This document shows, piece after piece, positions 30,871 to 38,663 of a stretch of DNA of 39,432 nucleotides. This DNA is from Candidatus Zixiibacteriota bacterium. Its GTDB lineage: Bacteria > Zixibacteria > MSB-5A5 > JAABVY01 > JAHJOQ01. The number at the start of each line of letters is the position of its first letter. Within the stretch, counting starts at the first letter, position 1. The translations under genes were made by a program, and so were the position numbers. Location: assembly GCA_018820315.1 (NCBI GenBank), contig JAHJOQ010000082.1, positions 1 through 39,432 of the forward strand, in the 5' to 3' direction. Below the pieces are notes generated by a model. The model saw only the letters and a program-made list of their open reading frames with translations. It was not told the origin of the DNA and did not search any database.

Positions 30871-33327
30871 CTATCGTTGTTTCGCCAAAAGTTCCTGGAG
30901 AAGAACCTTCATTTCTTTCAGTTCTGTTTCCAATTCTTTGATTCTCGACTCTCGTTCCTCTGATTTTATGAGCAGTTCCTGGAGAGCGGCCAGAGCCACG
31001 CCTGACGGATCGATCGTCGATATCGTGCCGTCATCGGCTCCGAGCCCGAATGCAGCGAAGAACTCCTCTGCCACTGGGCCGATATGGTTCACTTGCTCTC
31101 CGTCGACTTTGTAGTTCCATCGAGTAATGGCCAGATCTCTCAGTCTATTGAGAATATCCTCCCCATCCAAAGCGACAAAGTTCTCCTTCAAACCGGCGCT
31201 TGAGGAGTTCTGCCACATGCCGCCCTTGGAAAGATAGGCACCTGTCGATGTATCGAGGAACTTGCCGCCCGGGTTGGGTGAGTTGGCAGGCGCCATTTCA
31301 CCTGTGTTCGTCAGATAGAACAAACTATCTGCTCGCAGAACCATCTGGGACCCTCCGCCGGTCCGAACTGAATCTTGATTCGGCGGACCCCAGCCCCAGA
31401 TGTGCGCGGCTATCACGACAGAACCGGCGTGGTTGGCCTTTGCACCACTTCCGGTTGCATGTGAATAGGGGCCGATTGCCGAATTGTCATAGCCCCCGGA
31501 AACTGACGAGTACTCGTTCGCGACTACATTGTTGCCACCGCCACAGATCGTGCCAAAGTCATCTGTCACGCTGTTTACAGCGCCGCCACTGATTGTGGAC
31601 GCATACCCCATCGCGATATTGCTCTCCCCGCCGCCGACAAACGAAGCCGACCCTACAGCACTATTGTCTAGGCCGCCTCCTACGGTCGCCATATACGCGC
31701 TCGCCGTGTTGTTCGCTCCACCCCCTACTGTTGCTCCCTCCTGCGTTTCACCACCGGATGCGGTGTTGTTGAAGCCACCGCTTACGGTTGACAATGGGCT
31801 GCTGGCCGTGTTCTGCTTGCCTCCGCCGACTGTTGAGTGCATACCTACAGCTTGGTTCTGCTCGCCACCACTCACTGTTGCATAGTTGTTTGAGGATTCC
31901 TCGCCTGCATGGTTAGCTCGTCCGCCCGCTACGACTGAGTACTCTCCCCGTGCCTCGTTTGGATCTGGGCCCGCCAAGCCTCCTCCTCCGGACACGACCG
32001 AGAATTGACCGATTGCGACATTACCACCGCCGCCGCATACTGTTGAATTTGTTCCATTGGCAGAGTTCCCGTAACCGCCTCCGACAGCAGCGTAGTCTCC
32101 CATAACGAAGTTGTTAGAACCTCCAGCGATCGTTCCTGACCAACCGGCGTCATTGACTTCGTTGTTCTCGCCCCCACCGACGATCGCATACTGGCTGTTT
32201 GCTTTATTCCTGCCACCGCCTCCTACTGCCGACCTTTCGCCTCTGGCTTCGTTCTCGATTCCGCCGGCTACAGTAGCATACTTGGAGTTACCTCCGATCG
32301 GATCGCCGGTCGTAGATCGAACACCCAGATTTACATGCGTGCTGTCATGATCGCCGTACAGGTTAGCCCCGGCACGGGCAATGCCCCATTCGCCTACCGT
32401 GAACAAGACTTCCCCAACAAGAGCCCAGTCGTTATCTTCGTAACCTACTTCATCCGGGAGTGCGGACCATCCGATTCCGTCCCACTTCATTACATCGCCT
32501 GTGGTTGCTCCATTAGTATCTATATCAACGAATTGGATCGTGTAGTCCGCGATCTTCTCAGTTGTGACGGCTGCGTTCTTGATCCTTCCCTCATCGACTG
32601 CAAGAGTATCGAGTTGGTCTTTGCCGACGGCTTTGTCTTCGATCTTGCCCTTTCCCACGGCCAGCGTATCGAGTTGTTTCTTTCCGATTGCTCTATCTTC
32701 GATCTTACCTTTCCCTACCGCAAGGGTATCGAGCTGGTTCTTGCCAACAGCTTTGTCTTCGATCTTGCCCTTGCCTACGGCAAGCGTATCGAGCTGGCCC
32801 TTGCCAACAGCTTTGTCTTCGATCTTCCCCTTGCCAACAGCAAGTGTGTCGAGTTTGTCCTTGCCGATGGCACGGTCTTTGATGTTGTCCCCCCTGATCG
32901 ACTTCTGGGCGATCTTTGTCGAATCGATTGCTGTGTCTGCGACGGTGCTTGCCATGAATGCGAACGGCACCGATCCCATCTGCGAGCGTGGCGTCATCTC
33001 GCCGTCAGGATACACTTCGATTCCAATCCATCGATTGATATCGTCGAATATCTCCGGTGCCAGTTCGTCGACAGATCCGAGCTGGACGTTAAACTTGCCA
33101 TTGTTTCCGTGGGTTGTTATCTGATGCGTTTCACCCCAAATCGAATCGCCATCCTCGAGCGCGTTCCATATTCTGAAGATGACGGTGTAGGTGCCGTTTG
33201 GCACTGGATTGCCGCTCTGTTCCAGCACACCCTGATAGTGGATAAATGATGGTGTCCCGAAGACGGTAACTGCCATCATTGCGACAATCAGAGCTACAGC
33301 TGAGATTGTGAGCTCGGTGCGTTTCAT
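30871..33327 (-). CDS. YadA-head-like surface protein with S74 self-cleaving chaperone
   Basis: 818 residues from the ATG at 33327 (AGGAG upstream). Signal peptide about 1-24; an N-terminal beta domain (YQGVLEQSGNPVPNGTY) of the type seen in bacterial fibre-like proteins (about 25-135); five 20-residue repeats (about 152-251); then many YadA/Hep-like head repeats of about 14-28 residues (YATVAGG..N.A.G..S.VGGG, about 340-680); and a C-terminal peptidase S74 intramolecular chaperone (about 705-775). The last 40 residues are a coiled coil. The S74 Ser/Lys dyad looks kept in SSAGLKENF. Such fibres trimerise and the chaperone cuts itself off. No YadA-type membrane anchor is present, so attachment differs from true trimeric autotransporters. 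Confidence 0.82.
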   Translation of the reverse strand: MKRTELTISAVALIVAMMAVTVFGTPSFIHYQGVLEQSGNPVPNGTYTVIFRIWNALEDGDSIWGETHQITTHGNNGKFNVQLGSVDELAPEIFDDINRWIGIEVYPDGEMTPRSQMGSVPFAFMASTVADTAIDSTKIAQKSIRGDNIKDRAIGKDKLDTLAVGKGKIEDKAVGKGQLDTLAVGKGKIEDKAVGKNQLDTLAVGKGKIEDRAIGKKQLDTLAVGKGKIEDKAVGKDQLDTLAVDEGRIKNAAVTTEKIADYTIQFVDIDTNGATTGDVMKWDGIGWSALPDEVGYEDNDWALVGEVLFTVGEWGIARAGANLYGDHDSTHVNLGVRSTTGDPIGGNSKYATVAGGIENEARGERSAVGGGGRNKANSQYAIVGGGENNEVNDAGWSGTIAGGSNNFVMGDYAAVGGGYGNSANGTNSTVCGGGGNVAIGQFSVVSGGGGLAGPDPNEARGEYSVVAGGRANHAGEESSNNYATVSGGEQNQAVGMHSTVGGGKQNTASSPLSTVSGGFNNTASGGETQEGATVGGGANNTASAYMATVGGGLDNSAVGSASFVGGGESNIAMGYASTISGGAVNSVTDDFGTICGGGNNVVANEYSSVSGGYDNSAIGPYSHATGSGAKANHAGSVVIAAHIWGWGPPNQDSVRTGGGSQMVLRADSLFYLTNTGEMAPANSPNPGGKFLDTSTGAYLSKGGMWQNSSSAGLKENFVALDGEDILNRLRDLAITRWNYKVDGEQVNHIGPVAEEFFAAFGLGADDGTISTIDPSGVALAALQELLIKSEERESRIKELETELKEMKVLLQELLAKQR
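32575..32874 (-). repeat. Five 60-bp tandem repeats inside the surface protein gene
   Basis: Five consecutive 20-residue units of pattern (K/R)A(V/I)GK.(Q/K)LDTLAVGKGKIED encode a regular stalk-like segment. The last unit has drifted (DEGRIKN). DNA identity between units is high enough for copy-number change by slippage. Confidence 0.85.
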
Positions 33328-33665
33328 TTTCACACTCCTGTCGGTTGAGTTCCGGTTGTTTCATGAATTTTCTTAATCATCGTCAGACTTAGATATGTCC
33401 CCGAAAACTGCACTCGAAACCCCTCGCTGCAGCCATAAAGAGCAGAAACTAAGCTGTGCCTAATCTCGGATGCTCCGCTCTGACGCGAGATATGACCTCT
33501 CCTGGGGTCTGCGTAAAATTATCGATCGAAGATAAGTTTGATCTTGTTAATTCAAGTTAGTATCGACTTTCATATTAGTCAAGCAAAATTGTGGAGAAGA
33601 GAAGCAGAAAGCCGCTAAGCATGGAACGCTGGCATTGGAACCTCGGCATCAACAAACCCGCTTCT
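33328..33665. other. Intergenic stretch without a gene
   Basis: Upstream region of the YadA/S74 gene. A weak promoter on the minus strand may lie at 33582-33554 (TTGACT, 17 bases, TAACTT), which would leave a leader of about 220 bases. No convincing reading frame or hairpin was seen. Confidence 0.35.
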
Positions 33666-34031
33666 TCATGCTTTGTCGATCTCAGCCGGCACCTTCAATG
33701 CCAGAAGCATGTCGACAGCCACGATGGCAGCACCTGCAAGAAATGTTGCGGTGTGGCCGAACATACTCCACGCAATCCCTCCGACAACCGGGATTATGAC
33801 TGCCGTGATGTGATTCGACGTCATCCTGACAGCCTGCGCACCGACGCCGAATGCGAGCAACCCGGGAATTTCTCGAACTGCCTGAATGATACCCATGTCT
33901 GTTGCGGAAGCATCAAATGTCTCAACGGCGAAGTTGTTGAACATCACTCGCCATGCGAAGAATCCTATCCAGACGGTGGCTGCCGAGAAGGTGACCGTCA
34001 AAACCGAGACTTTGCGAATCCCAAGCGCCAT
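33666..34031 (-). pseudogene. MFS transporter remnant with large in-frame internal deletion
   Basis: 121 residues. The first about 65 match the start of a major facilitator transporter (first helix and loop, then AVREIPGLLAFGVGA of the second), and the last about 50 match its C-terminal helices (SNHITAVIIPVVGGIAWSMFGHTATFLAGA, given here as one region). The join occurs near AQAVRMTSNH. A working MFS protein has about 390-420 residues, so around 270-300 are missing while the reading frame survived. No good ribosome site precedes the ATG at 34031. Transport function is very unlikely. Confidence 0.65.
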
Positions 34032-34109
34032 AGCCGTATAAGATAACAGTCATGCACCGAATTAATAGCAGAAAGTGAGAATGTCATGAACCGGTTGCTT
34101 AACAGGTAC

Positions 34110-34138
34110 CCCCGCACCGATGATGCGGGGCATTTTTC
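34110..34138 (+). terminator. Orphan rho-independent terminator
   Basis: CCCCGCA and TGCGGGG (7 bp, 7-base loop) are followed by CATTTTTC on the plus strand. No plus-strand gene lies upstream in this interval, so it may be a leftover of a lost gene, or may insulate the SWIM cluster that starts at 34231. Confidence 0.55.
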
Positions 34139-34230
34139 TATGTGCGCCAAGTAAGAAAGAAAGCTGGAAGTACTTGACTTTTTCCCAGCGGATGATATTG
34201 GTATAGGGTTGTTTTTTAAGGGAGTGGGTA

Positions 34231-36138
34231 ATGCCACGCAGGCGCGTAAACGACAATCTATTTAAGGAACTGACTTGGGATGATCTCAATGAGTGGGCCG
34301 GGAGCCGAATTGTTTCCAGGGGAAAGAACTACCAGCGGCAGGGTCGCGTTTCAGAGCTGGCCACAACGGACGGCGGAGGTCTGATTGCTTGGGTCGAAGG
34401 TTCGGAAAGGTACGCCACAAAGGTCGACGTCGATCGTGACAGGTTGCCGGAATCGATCTGTACCTGTCCCTACGAATACGACTGCAAGCATGGCGTAGCC
34501 GTCATCCTCGAATACCTGGAACGTGTCGAAGACAACAAACGCATTCCAAGAGCTCGCATGGACGATGAGCGCCTCCAACTGCTTGAGAATGCGGACAAAG
34601 ATGATGGCGCGGACGATGAGGATTCTTTCCGGTCGGAAGCGATTGAAGGGGACATCCATGCTTTCCTGGAAGATAAGACCAGGGCCCAACTCATTGAACT
34701 TATTCTTGAACTTGCAGAACATTATCCGGAAATGGGGCAAGGCCTTGCCGACCGCAGGCAGGTTATCTCAGGAAACACTAAATCAGTAGTGACGCGCCTT
34801 CGCAGGGATATCCGTAAGATCAGTGAAGATCCCGGTTGGCAAGACAACTGGCATGGGAATGGTTACACGCCCGATTACTCCGCTATTCGTAACAAGTTTG
34901 AAACGCTATTAGCGGCAGGTTGTGCCGACGAAGTGCTCATCCTGGGTGAGGAATTGATAACTGTCGGTACCCGGCAGGTGGAAGAAAGTCACGACGAGGG
35001 AGAAACCGCTATGGAGATTGCCACCTGCATGCCGGTGATTGTCAAAGCCCTGGATCAGTCGTCTCTGGCGCTCACAGACAAGCTGGCGTGGGCTGTGGAT
35101 GTTGTATTGAAGGATGAATTTGACCTTTTGGATGCGTTCGCCGAATACCTGATGCGGCAGCATAAAAAGCAGGATTGGAGCTTACTGGCGGACCAGTTAC
35201 TGGATCGCCTCAAAGTGAGTCAATCCGCCACCGCCTCGGGCACTTTCGACCGAAACTATGATCGGGACTGCCTCAGCAACTGGATTATTCATGCCCTGGA
35301 GCAATCCGGCCGCACCGATGAGATTATTCCGCTCTGTGAAGTCGAGGCCCATAAGACAGGCAGCTACCTTCGTCTGGTTGAACGGCTGACTGCCGATCAA
35401 CGCATCGGAGACGCAGAACGCTGGATTCAGAAAGGAATTGGGGCAACAAAAGAAAAGTGGCCCGGCATTGCGGCTTCATTGCGCAAAAAACTTTGTGAGA
35501 TTCGCGTCGCACAAGAAAACTGGCCGATGGTTGCGGCAATACACGCGGAAGAATTCGTTCGTCTGCCCTCGCTACAAATCTACACAGACTGCCGAAAAGC
35601 CACCCGCAAGGTTAAGGCCTGGCCCAAAGTGCGTGGGTGTCTTCTGGTTTACCTTGAAAGCGGTATGCCGCCATGGAAACAGAAGGGCTGGCCTCTTCCC
35701 GAAACCGGTTTGGACGCGCCGGATCTCGAGCGGAAAAACCGATTCCCCATGGTTGACGATCTGATTGACATAGCCGTTTTCGAAAAAAAGCCCGATCAGG
35801 TACTGCACTGGTACGACCAGCGGCCGAAACAGCGGTATGACCTGTACGAACCGGGTGAAGACGAGATTGCCGCGGCTATTCAAGACCATGCACCCGAGCG
35901 GGCAATTGCCATGTGGAAAAAACTGGCGGAAAACCTGATTGACCAAGTCAAACCCCGCGCATATGAGGCGGCTGCCGGTTACCTGCGTAAGGCGGGCAAA
36001 GTAATGGTCCAGCAGAAGAGTGAAGAGGAGTGGGACCGATACCTACAGGGCATAAGAGAAAAACACGCCCGCAAACGACGACTCATGCAAATCTTGGACA
36101 ACCTGGACGGTAAACCAATCTTAAAAAAGAGGCTATAG
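34231..36138 (+). CDS. SWIM zinc-finger protein with helical repeats
   Basis: 635 residues. An N-terminal domain carries a SWIM zinc finger, CTCPYEYDCKH (C77, C79, C85, H87; CxCx5CxH), preceded by the typical SRIVSRGKNYQRQGRV segment. The rest (about 140-630) is mainly alpha-helical with TPR/HEAT-like spacing (AHKTGSYLRLVERLTADQRIGDA and similar) and no visible enzyme motif. SWIM fingers bind DNA or proteins. Cytoplasmic; no signal or membrane segment. The ATG at 34231 follows AAGGGAG. It heads a tight cluster with 5 bases to the next gene. The family is known only by its domain; its role is not. Confidence 0.82.
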   Translation: MPRRRVNDNLFKELTWDDLNEWAGSRIVSRGKNYQRQGRVSELATTDGGGLIAWVEGSERYATKVDVDRDRLPESICTCPYEYDCKHGVAVILEYLERVEDNKRIPRARMDDERLQLLENADKDDGADDEDSFRSEAIEGDIHAFLEDKTRAQLIELILELAEHYPEMGQGLADRRQVISGNTKSVVTRLRRDIRKISEDPGWQDNWHGNGYTPDYSAIRNKFETLLAAGCADEVLILGEELITVGTRQVEESHDEGETAMEIATCMPVIVKALDQSSLALTDKLAWAVDVVLKDEFDLLDAFAEYLMRQHKKQDWSLLADQLLDRLKVSQSATASGTFDRNYDRDCLSNWIIHALEQSGRTDEIIPLCEVEAHKTGSYLRLVERLTADQRIGDAERWIQKGIGATKEKWPGIAASLRKKLCEIRVAQENWPMVAAIHAEEFVRLPSLQIYTDCRKATRKVKAWPKVRGCLLVYLESGMPPWKQKGWPLPETGLDAPDLERKNRFPMVDDLIDIAVFEKKPDQVLHWYDQRPKQRYDLYEPGEDEIAAAIQDHAPERAIAMWKKLAENLIDQVKPRAYEAAAGYLRKAGKVMVQQKSEEEWDRYLQGIREKHARKRRLMQILDNLDGKPILKKRL

Positions 36139-36143
36139 CGACC

Positions 36144-36467
36144 ATGTTTATCGAATATCGTCGAGGCATGCTCGAAAAGAGCATGGTGCCCGAGGACCTG
36201 CCAGTGAAAGTCTGGCGTGGAGCCGAAATACCCACGGATGTTCAGATGGCCGTTGCTGAAGAGGACTTGCTTAACCTCTGCGGTGTCTACGGGGATGAGG
36301 ACGTCGGCTCTCCCGTGGAATACGACCAATTGAAACTGGTGTTGGCTGGTGACACGGTCGAGATCACGGTTTTCAATCGCGGGATCACTCTGATATTTTC
36401 GGACGATGAACGAGTCCGGCGCATCCACCGCGTTCTGTGCAAATTGGATAAGGCGGGAACAGGCTGA
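36144..36467 (+). CDS. Small conserved-looking protein in SWIM cluster
   Basis: 107 residues, mixed charge, no signal peptide or membrane segment. Predicted alpha-beta: a long N-terminal acidic helix region (VQMAVAEEDLLNLCGVYGDE) and a beta-hairpin/helix end (VEITVFNRGITLIFSDDERVRRIHRVLCKL). It starts 5 bases after the SWIM gene, and its stop overlaps the next start by one base (TGATG), so translation is coupled. Not recognised; perhaps a binding partner of the SWIM protein. Confidence 0.7.
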   Translation: MFIEYRRGMLEKSMVPEDLPVKVWRGAEIPTDVQMAVAEEDLLNLCGVYGDEDVGSPVEYDQLKLVLAGDTVEITVFNRGITLIFSDDERVRRIHRVLCKLDKAGTG

Positions 36468-37114
36468 TGGCGTGCGTTAAGGCTGGCATAAAGAAAGTCG
36501 CCTGGTCGGGCCGTCTTGTGGCCGTTCAACCTCGGATTCGTCTCACGCGGTCATTTGATGAGCGGCACCACAGCTACCAGGGGTACGTGCTTCGCGTCGA
36601 CGGAATGTGTGGAGACGAGACCGGGGAGTTTCTGATTGCCGTCGGAAAGGGCGCGCATGAGAAACATCAGTTTCGTGTCGGTATGGAACTCAGTGGTCTG
36701 TCGGTTCTCGTGGATGACCCGCGACTGGAGATAGCCGGATACTACAAAACGAGTCGAATCAAGATCGAGAAGGGCACTGAGGACGCACCACCTGATGGTC
36801 CTCCCTTCCTCGGAGTGCCGCCTGATTTGCCTACCTACCGGGAACGCGGGCATCGTCGTTTGGATGCCCGCACTTATGACGCCAAGTGTTTGACGTGCAT
36901 TTGGGGTTGCCGCATGCCGGTTGAGATGATTATCGACCAGTGGGAACCATCTCAGAAGAAGTATCGGTTCGAGATATTCTGCTATGGCCCGAAAAGCTGC
37001 CCGCTCTACCGGGCCGGTGCCACGCGCAAAGTACCCGGCCGCCGCGGCATGACCTGGGAAGAAGAGGACTGGGTCGACGAAGATGCTACCTCGCACAGGG
37101 GGCCGGACGATTGA
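36467..37114 (+). CDS. Cysteine-motif protein in SWIM cluster, unknown function
   Basis: 215 residues. The N-terminal half (about 10-100; WSGRLVAVQPRIRLTRSFDE, then FRVGMELSG) looks like a small beta-barrel of OB-fold type. The C-terminal half has a tight basic stretch RERGHRRLDARTYDAK, then CLTCIWGC (C141, C144, C148) and FCYGPKSCPLY (C172, C178), probably a zinc or iron-sulfur site, and ends in an acidic tail. I recall similar proteins in distant bacteria with nearly the same C-terminal block, which suggests strong constraint, but I cannot name the family. An OB-like domain plus metal site next to a SWIM protein hints at nucleic-acid work; this is inference. Confidence 0.72.
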   Translation: MACVKAGIKKVAWSGRLVAVQPRIRLTRSFDERHHSYQGYVLRVDGMCGDETGEFLIAVGKGAHEKHQFRVGMELSGLSVLVDDPRLEIAGYYKTSRIKIEKGTEDAPPDGPPFLGVPPDLPTYRERGHRRLDARTYDAKCLTCIWGCRMPVEMIIDQWEPSQKKYRFEIFCYGPKSCPLYRAGATRKVPGRRGMTWEEEDWVDEDATSHRGPDD

Positions 37115-37123
37115 TATGGTAAA

Positions 37124-37834
37124 ATGCATACGCATGACGGAAAATCATACAGTATGGTATATCCAATAGGCGTTGAAGACATTGAGCCCAACCACTGGGT
37201 GGCATGGGTATTTGATCTTCCCGGATGCTATTCGAAGGCCCGCAATCGGGAGGATGCTGTCGCCAATGCCTCTTCAAAGATCGCCGAATACTTCGAATGG
37301 CTCACACACTACCACTACAGAACACCCCAGCCCACTGAGAGAATTGAGATAGAGGTTGCTGAATCATTCCGCTCGTTCATCAGCGAAGGTGATTATATCG
37401 TCAACGCTTTCTTCGAAGACGACCGCCGCCCCCTAAGCAGAGACGAGGTGGAACACGTACTAAAACTTCTTGAGTTCACCCGAGGCGACCTGTTCCGGGT
37501 CATCCGGCGAATTTCTCCAGAGCAGCTTGACAGGCCAATCCGCGGGGAAGTCCAAAGTTCGATCCGTGGGATATTGAACCACGTTGCCTGGGCAGAGTGG
37601 TGGTATTTCGACCGCTTGAACCTGGCTTTCAAGAGTGAGGAAATGCCCGAAGATGTTATGAGCATGCTCGAAAAAGTGCGAACACATACCCGTCGCCGGT
37701 TGCCGCACTTGGCAGGTAACACTATGATCACCGAGTGTATTGGCGAGCGATGGTCTGCTCGCAAGATTGTGCGGCGGACACTCTGGCACGAACGTGCCCA
37801 CACTCAACAGATAATCCGATATCTGGGTCAATGA
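37124..37834 (+). CDS. HicB-like domain fused to DinB-like domain
   Basis: 236 residues. Residues about 10-60 resemble the HicB antitoxin fold (HWVAWVFDLPGCYSKARNRE, then an AVANASSKIAEYFEWL helix). Residues about 105-236 are a DinB/YfiT-like four-helix bundle with the metal-binding triad His153 (LNHVAWAEWW), His222 and His226 (WHERAHTQQI). DinB proteins bind a metal and are often thiol-dependent transferases. The gene starts 9 bases after the cysteine-motif gene, making a four-gene row with the SWIM protein. The ribosome site before 37124 is weak; an ATG at 37154, just before the HicB part, is an alternative start. No toxin HicA gene is adjacent. Confidence 0.75.
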   Translation: MHTHDGKSYSMVYPIGVEDIEPNHWVAWVFDLPGCYSKARNREDAVANASSKIAEYFEWLTHYHYRTPQPTERIEIEVAESFRSFISEGDYIVNAFFEDDRRPLSRDEVEHVLKLLEFTRGDLFRVIRRISPEQLDRPIRGEVQSSIRGILNHVAWAEWWYFDRLNLAFKSEEMPEDVMSMLEKVRTHTRRRLPHLAGNTMITECIGERWSARKIVRRTLWHERAHTQQIIRYLGQ

Positions 37835-38213
37835 ATACGGCCCCTCGCATTGGCACCAGGCAACCATTCTGACTCGCGTCCAGTTCCCAGTTGGGATCAC
37901 CCGTCTTCCCAGTGCGACAAATCGCGACATGGATTGCGACACGTCATGAGGGATTTCGACCGCGCGGTGGGAAATCGGCATTGATGTCATTTCTTGCTTC
38001 CGGGAGCGGCCCGCCCTCGACATCCTCTTGACATCTTGTTAACATTAGATTTCTTATGGTTAACGTTGGGAGAACGAGAATGAACGAAAACGGTCATGCT
38101 GGCTGTTGCGTTCGGGGAGCCTCGTGATCGCTCATAAAGCCTGTGCAGGACACCCTCGCTAATCACTTAACTATGTGTCCACTTTCTCGAGGAAAACCAA
38201 AACCATTAAAAAG
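37835..38213. other. Non-coding stretch with broken-gene signals
   Basis: No substantial gene. A ribosome-like GGGAG precedes an ATG at 38080, but the frame closes after 15 codons (38125-38127); an upstream TTGACA at 38028 has no good -10. It reads as the severed front of a lost gene or as chance. The stretch leads into the insertion-sequence relics that follow. Confidence 0.35.
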
Positions 38214-38249
38214 TGTTACTCATGTCCCGGTGCAAATGTAACCTATGTC
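38214..38249. repeat. Two 13-base repeats, possible IS end
   Basis: TGTTACTCATGTC (38214-38226) and TGTAACCTATGTC (38237-38249) recur at a 23-base period. Such TGTTACC.ATGTC series occur at the ends of some integrase-core insertion sequences. No transposase accompanies them. Confidence 0.4.
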
Positions 38250-38269
38250 ATAACATTGAACATCCTTTT

Positions 38270-38294
38270 CTGACGGCTTTTTCAACAAGTCCCC
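38270..38294. repeat. Solo end of the MITE-like element
   Basis: TGACGGCTTTTTCAACAAGTCC on the plus strand is the complement of a GGACTTGTTGAAAAAGCC end, matching the terminal repeat of the 155-base element at 14313-14467 (GGGCCTGTTGAAAAAGCC). No second end was found nearby. Confidence 0.45.
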
Positions 38295-38386
38295 AGCTGT
38301 GGTGCACCGGGCTCCTTCAAGAGTTGCCGTGGGGATGGTCTGCCTTACAGCTGCCGGACCTGACGAGAGCATGCAGGTTCACTAAA

Positions 38387-38479
38387 GTGTCCGACTACAA
38401 AGTGAAATCACTGTCCGAGTAATAGTGAAACCGCTGTCCGAGTTAAGTTGAAATGACTGGCCGAGTCAGAGTGAAATTA
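38387..38479. repeat. Four 23-bp tandem repeats, IS21-type end (set A)
   Basis: Four units near CTGTCCGAGTNANAGTGAAATNA at 38387-38410, 38411-38433, 38434-38456 and 38457-38479. Multiple direct repeats of this kind are the transposase-binding sites at the ends of IS21-family elements. There is no istA or istB in the window, so this is a relic or a non-autonomous derivative. Confidence 0.6.
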
Positions 38480-38527
38480 CCACGAGGGAAGACTGGGGCG
38501 ATGTGCCCGGCTGTCACGGAGTGGCAA

Positions 38528-38596
38528 CTTCGCTCGGAATCACATGACACCTTCGCTCGCAATCGAGTGGCGGAATTGCTCGGAATATGCATCAGG
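38528..38596. repeat. Three 23-bp tandem repeats, IS21-type end (set B)
   Basis: Units CTTCGCTCGGAATCACATGA.. (38528-38550), CTTCGCTCGCAATCGAGTGG.. (38551-38573) and AATTGCTCGGAATATGCATC.. (38574-38596) share GCTCGGAAT at a 23-base period. Only 48 bases separate them from set A, so the two ends of one insertion sequence may be brought together by loss of its interior. Confidence 0.5.
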
Positions 38597-38663
38597 CTGC
38601 TTGCGTGAGATGGTGCATTTAAGTACATTGACGGTGTATCAACTTAGGGGAGCGTAGATTGAG

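Noticed and set aside
32575-32874. Regular 60-base repeats considered as a CRISPR array
   Set aside because: The units are contiguous without spacers and encode an in-frame 20-residue protein repeat.
32335-33249. 304-codon open frame on the plus strand with repeated segments
   Set aside because: Antisense shadow of the YadA/S74 gene; the repeats come from the 60-bp tandem units of the real gene.
33591-34046. 151-codon plus-strand frame
   Set aside because: Antisense to the MFS remnant and of low-complexity, Cys/His-rich composition; looks like a shadow.
38080-38127. 15-codon reading frame with a ribosome-like site
   Set aside because: Too short, no proper -10 element, and no similarity to known leader peptides; noted only as possible remains of a lost gene.
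38387-38479. 23-base repeats considered as CRISPR or iterons
   Set aside because: No unique spacers between units, and no replication gene nearby; the pattern fits insertion-sequence ends better.
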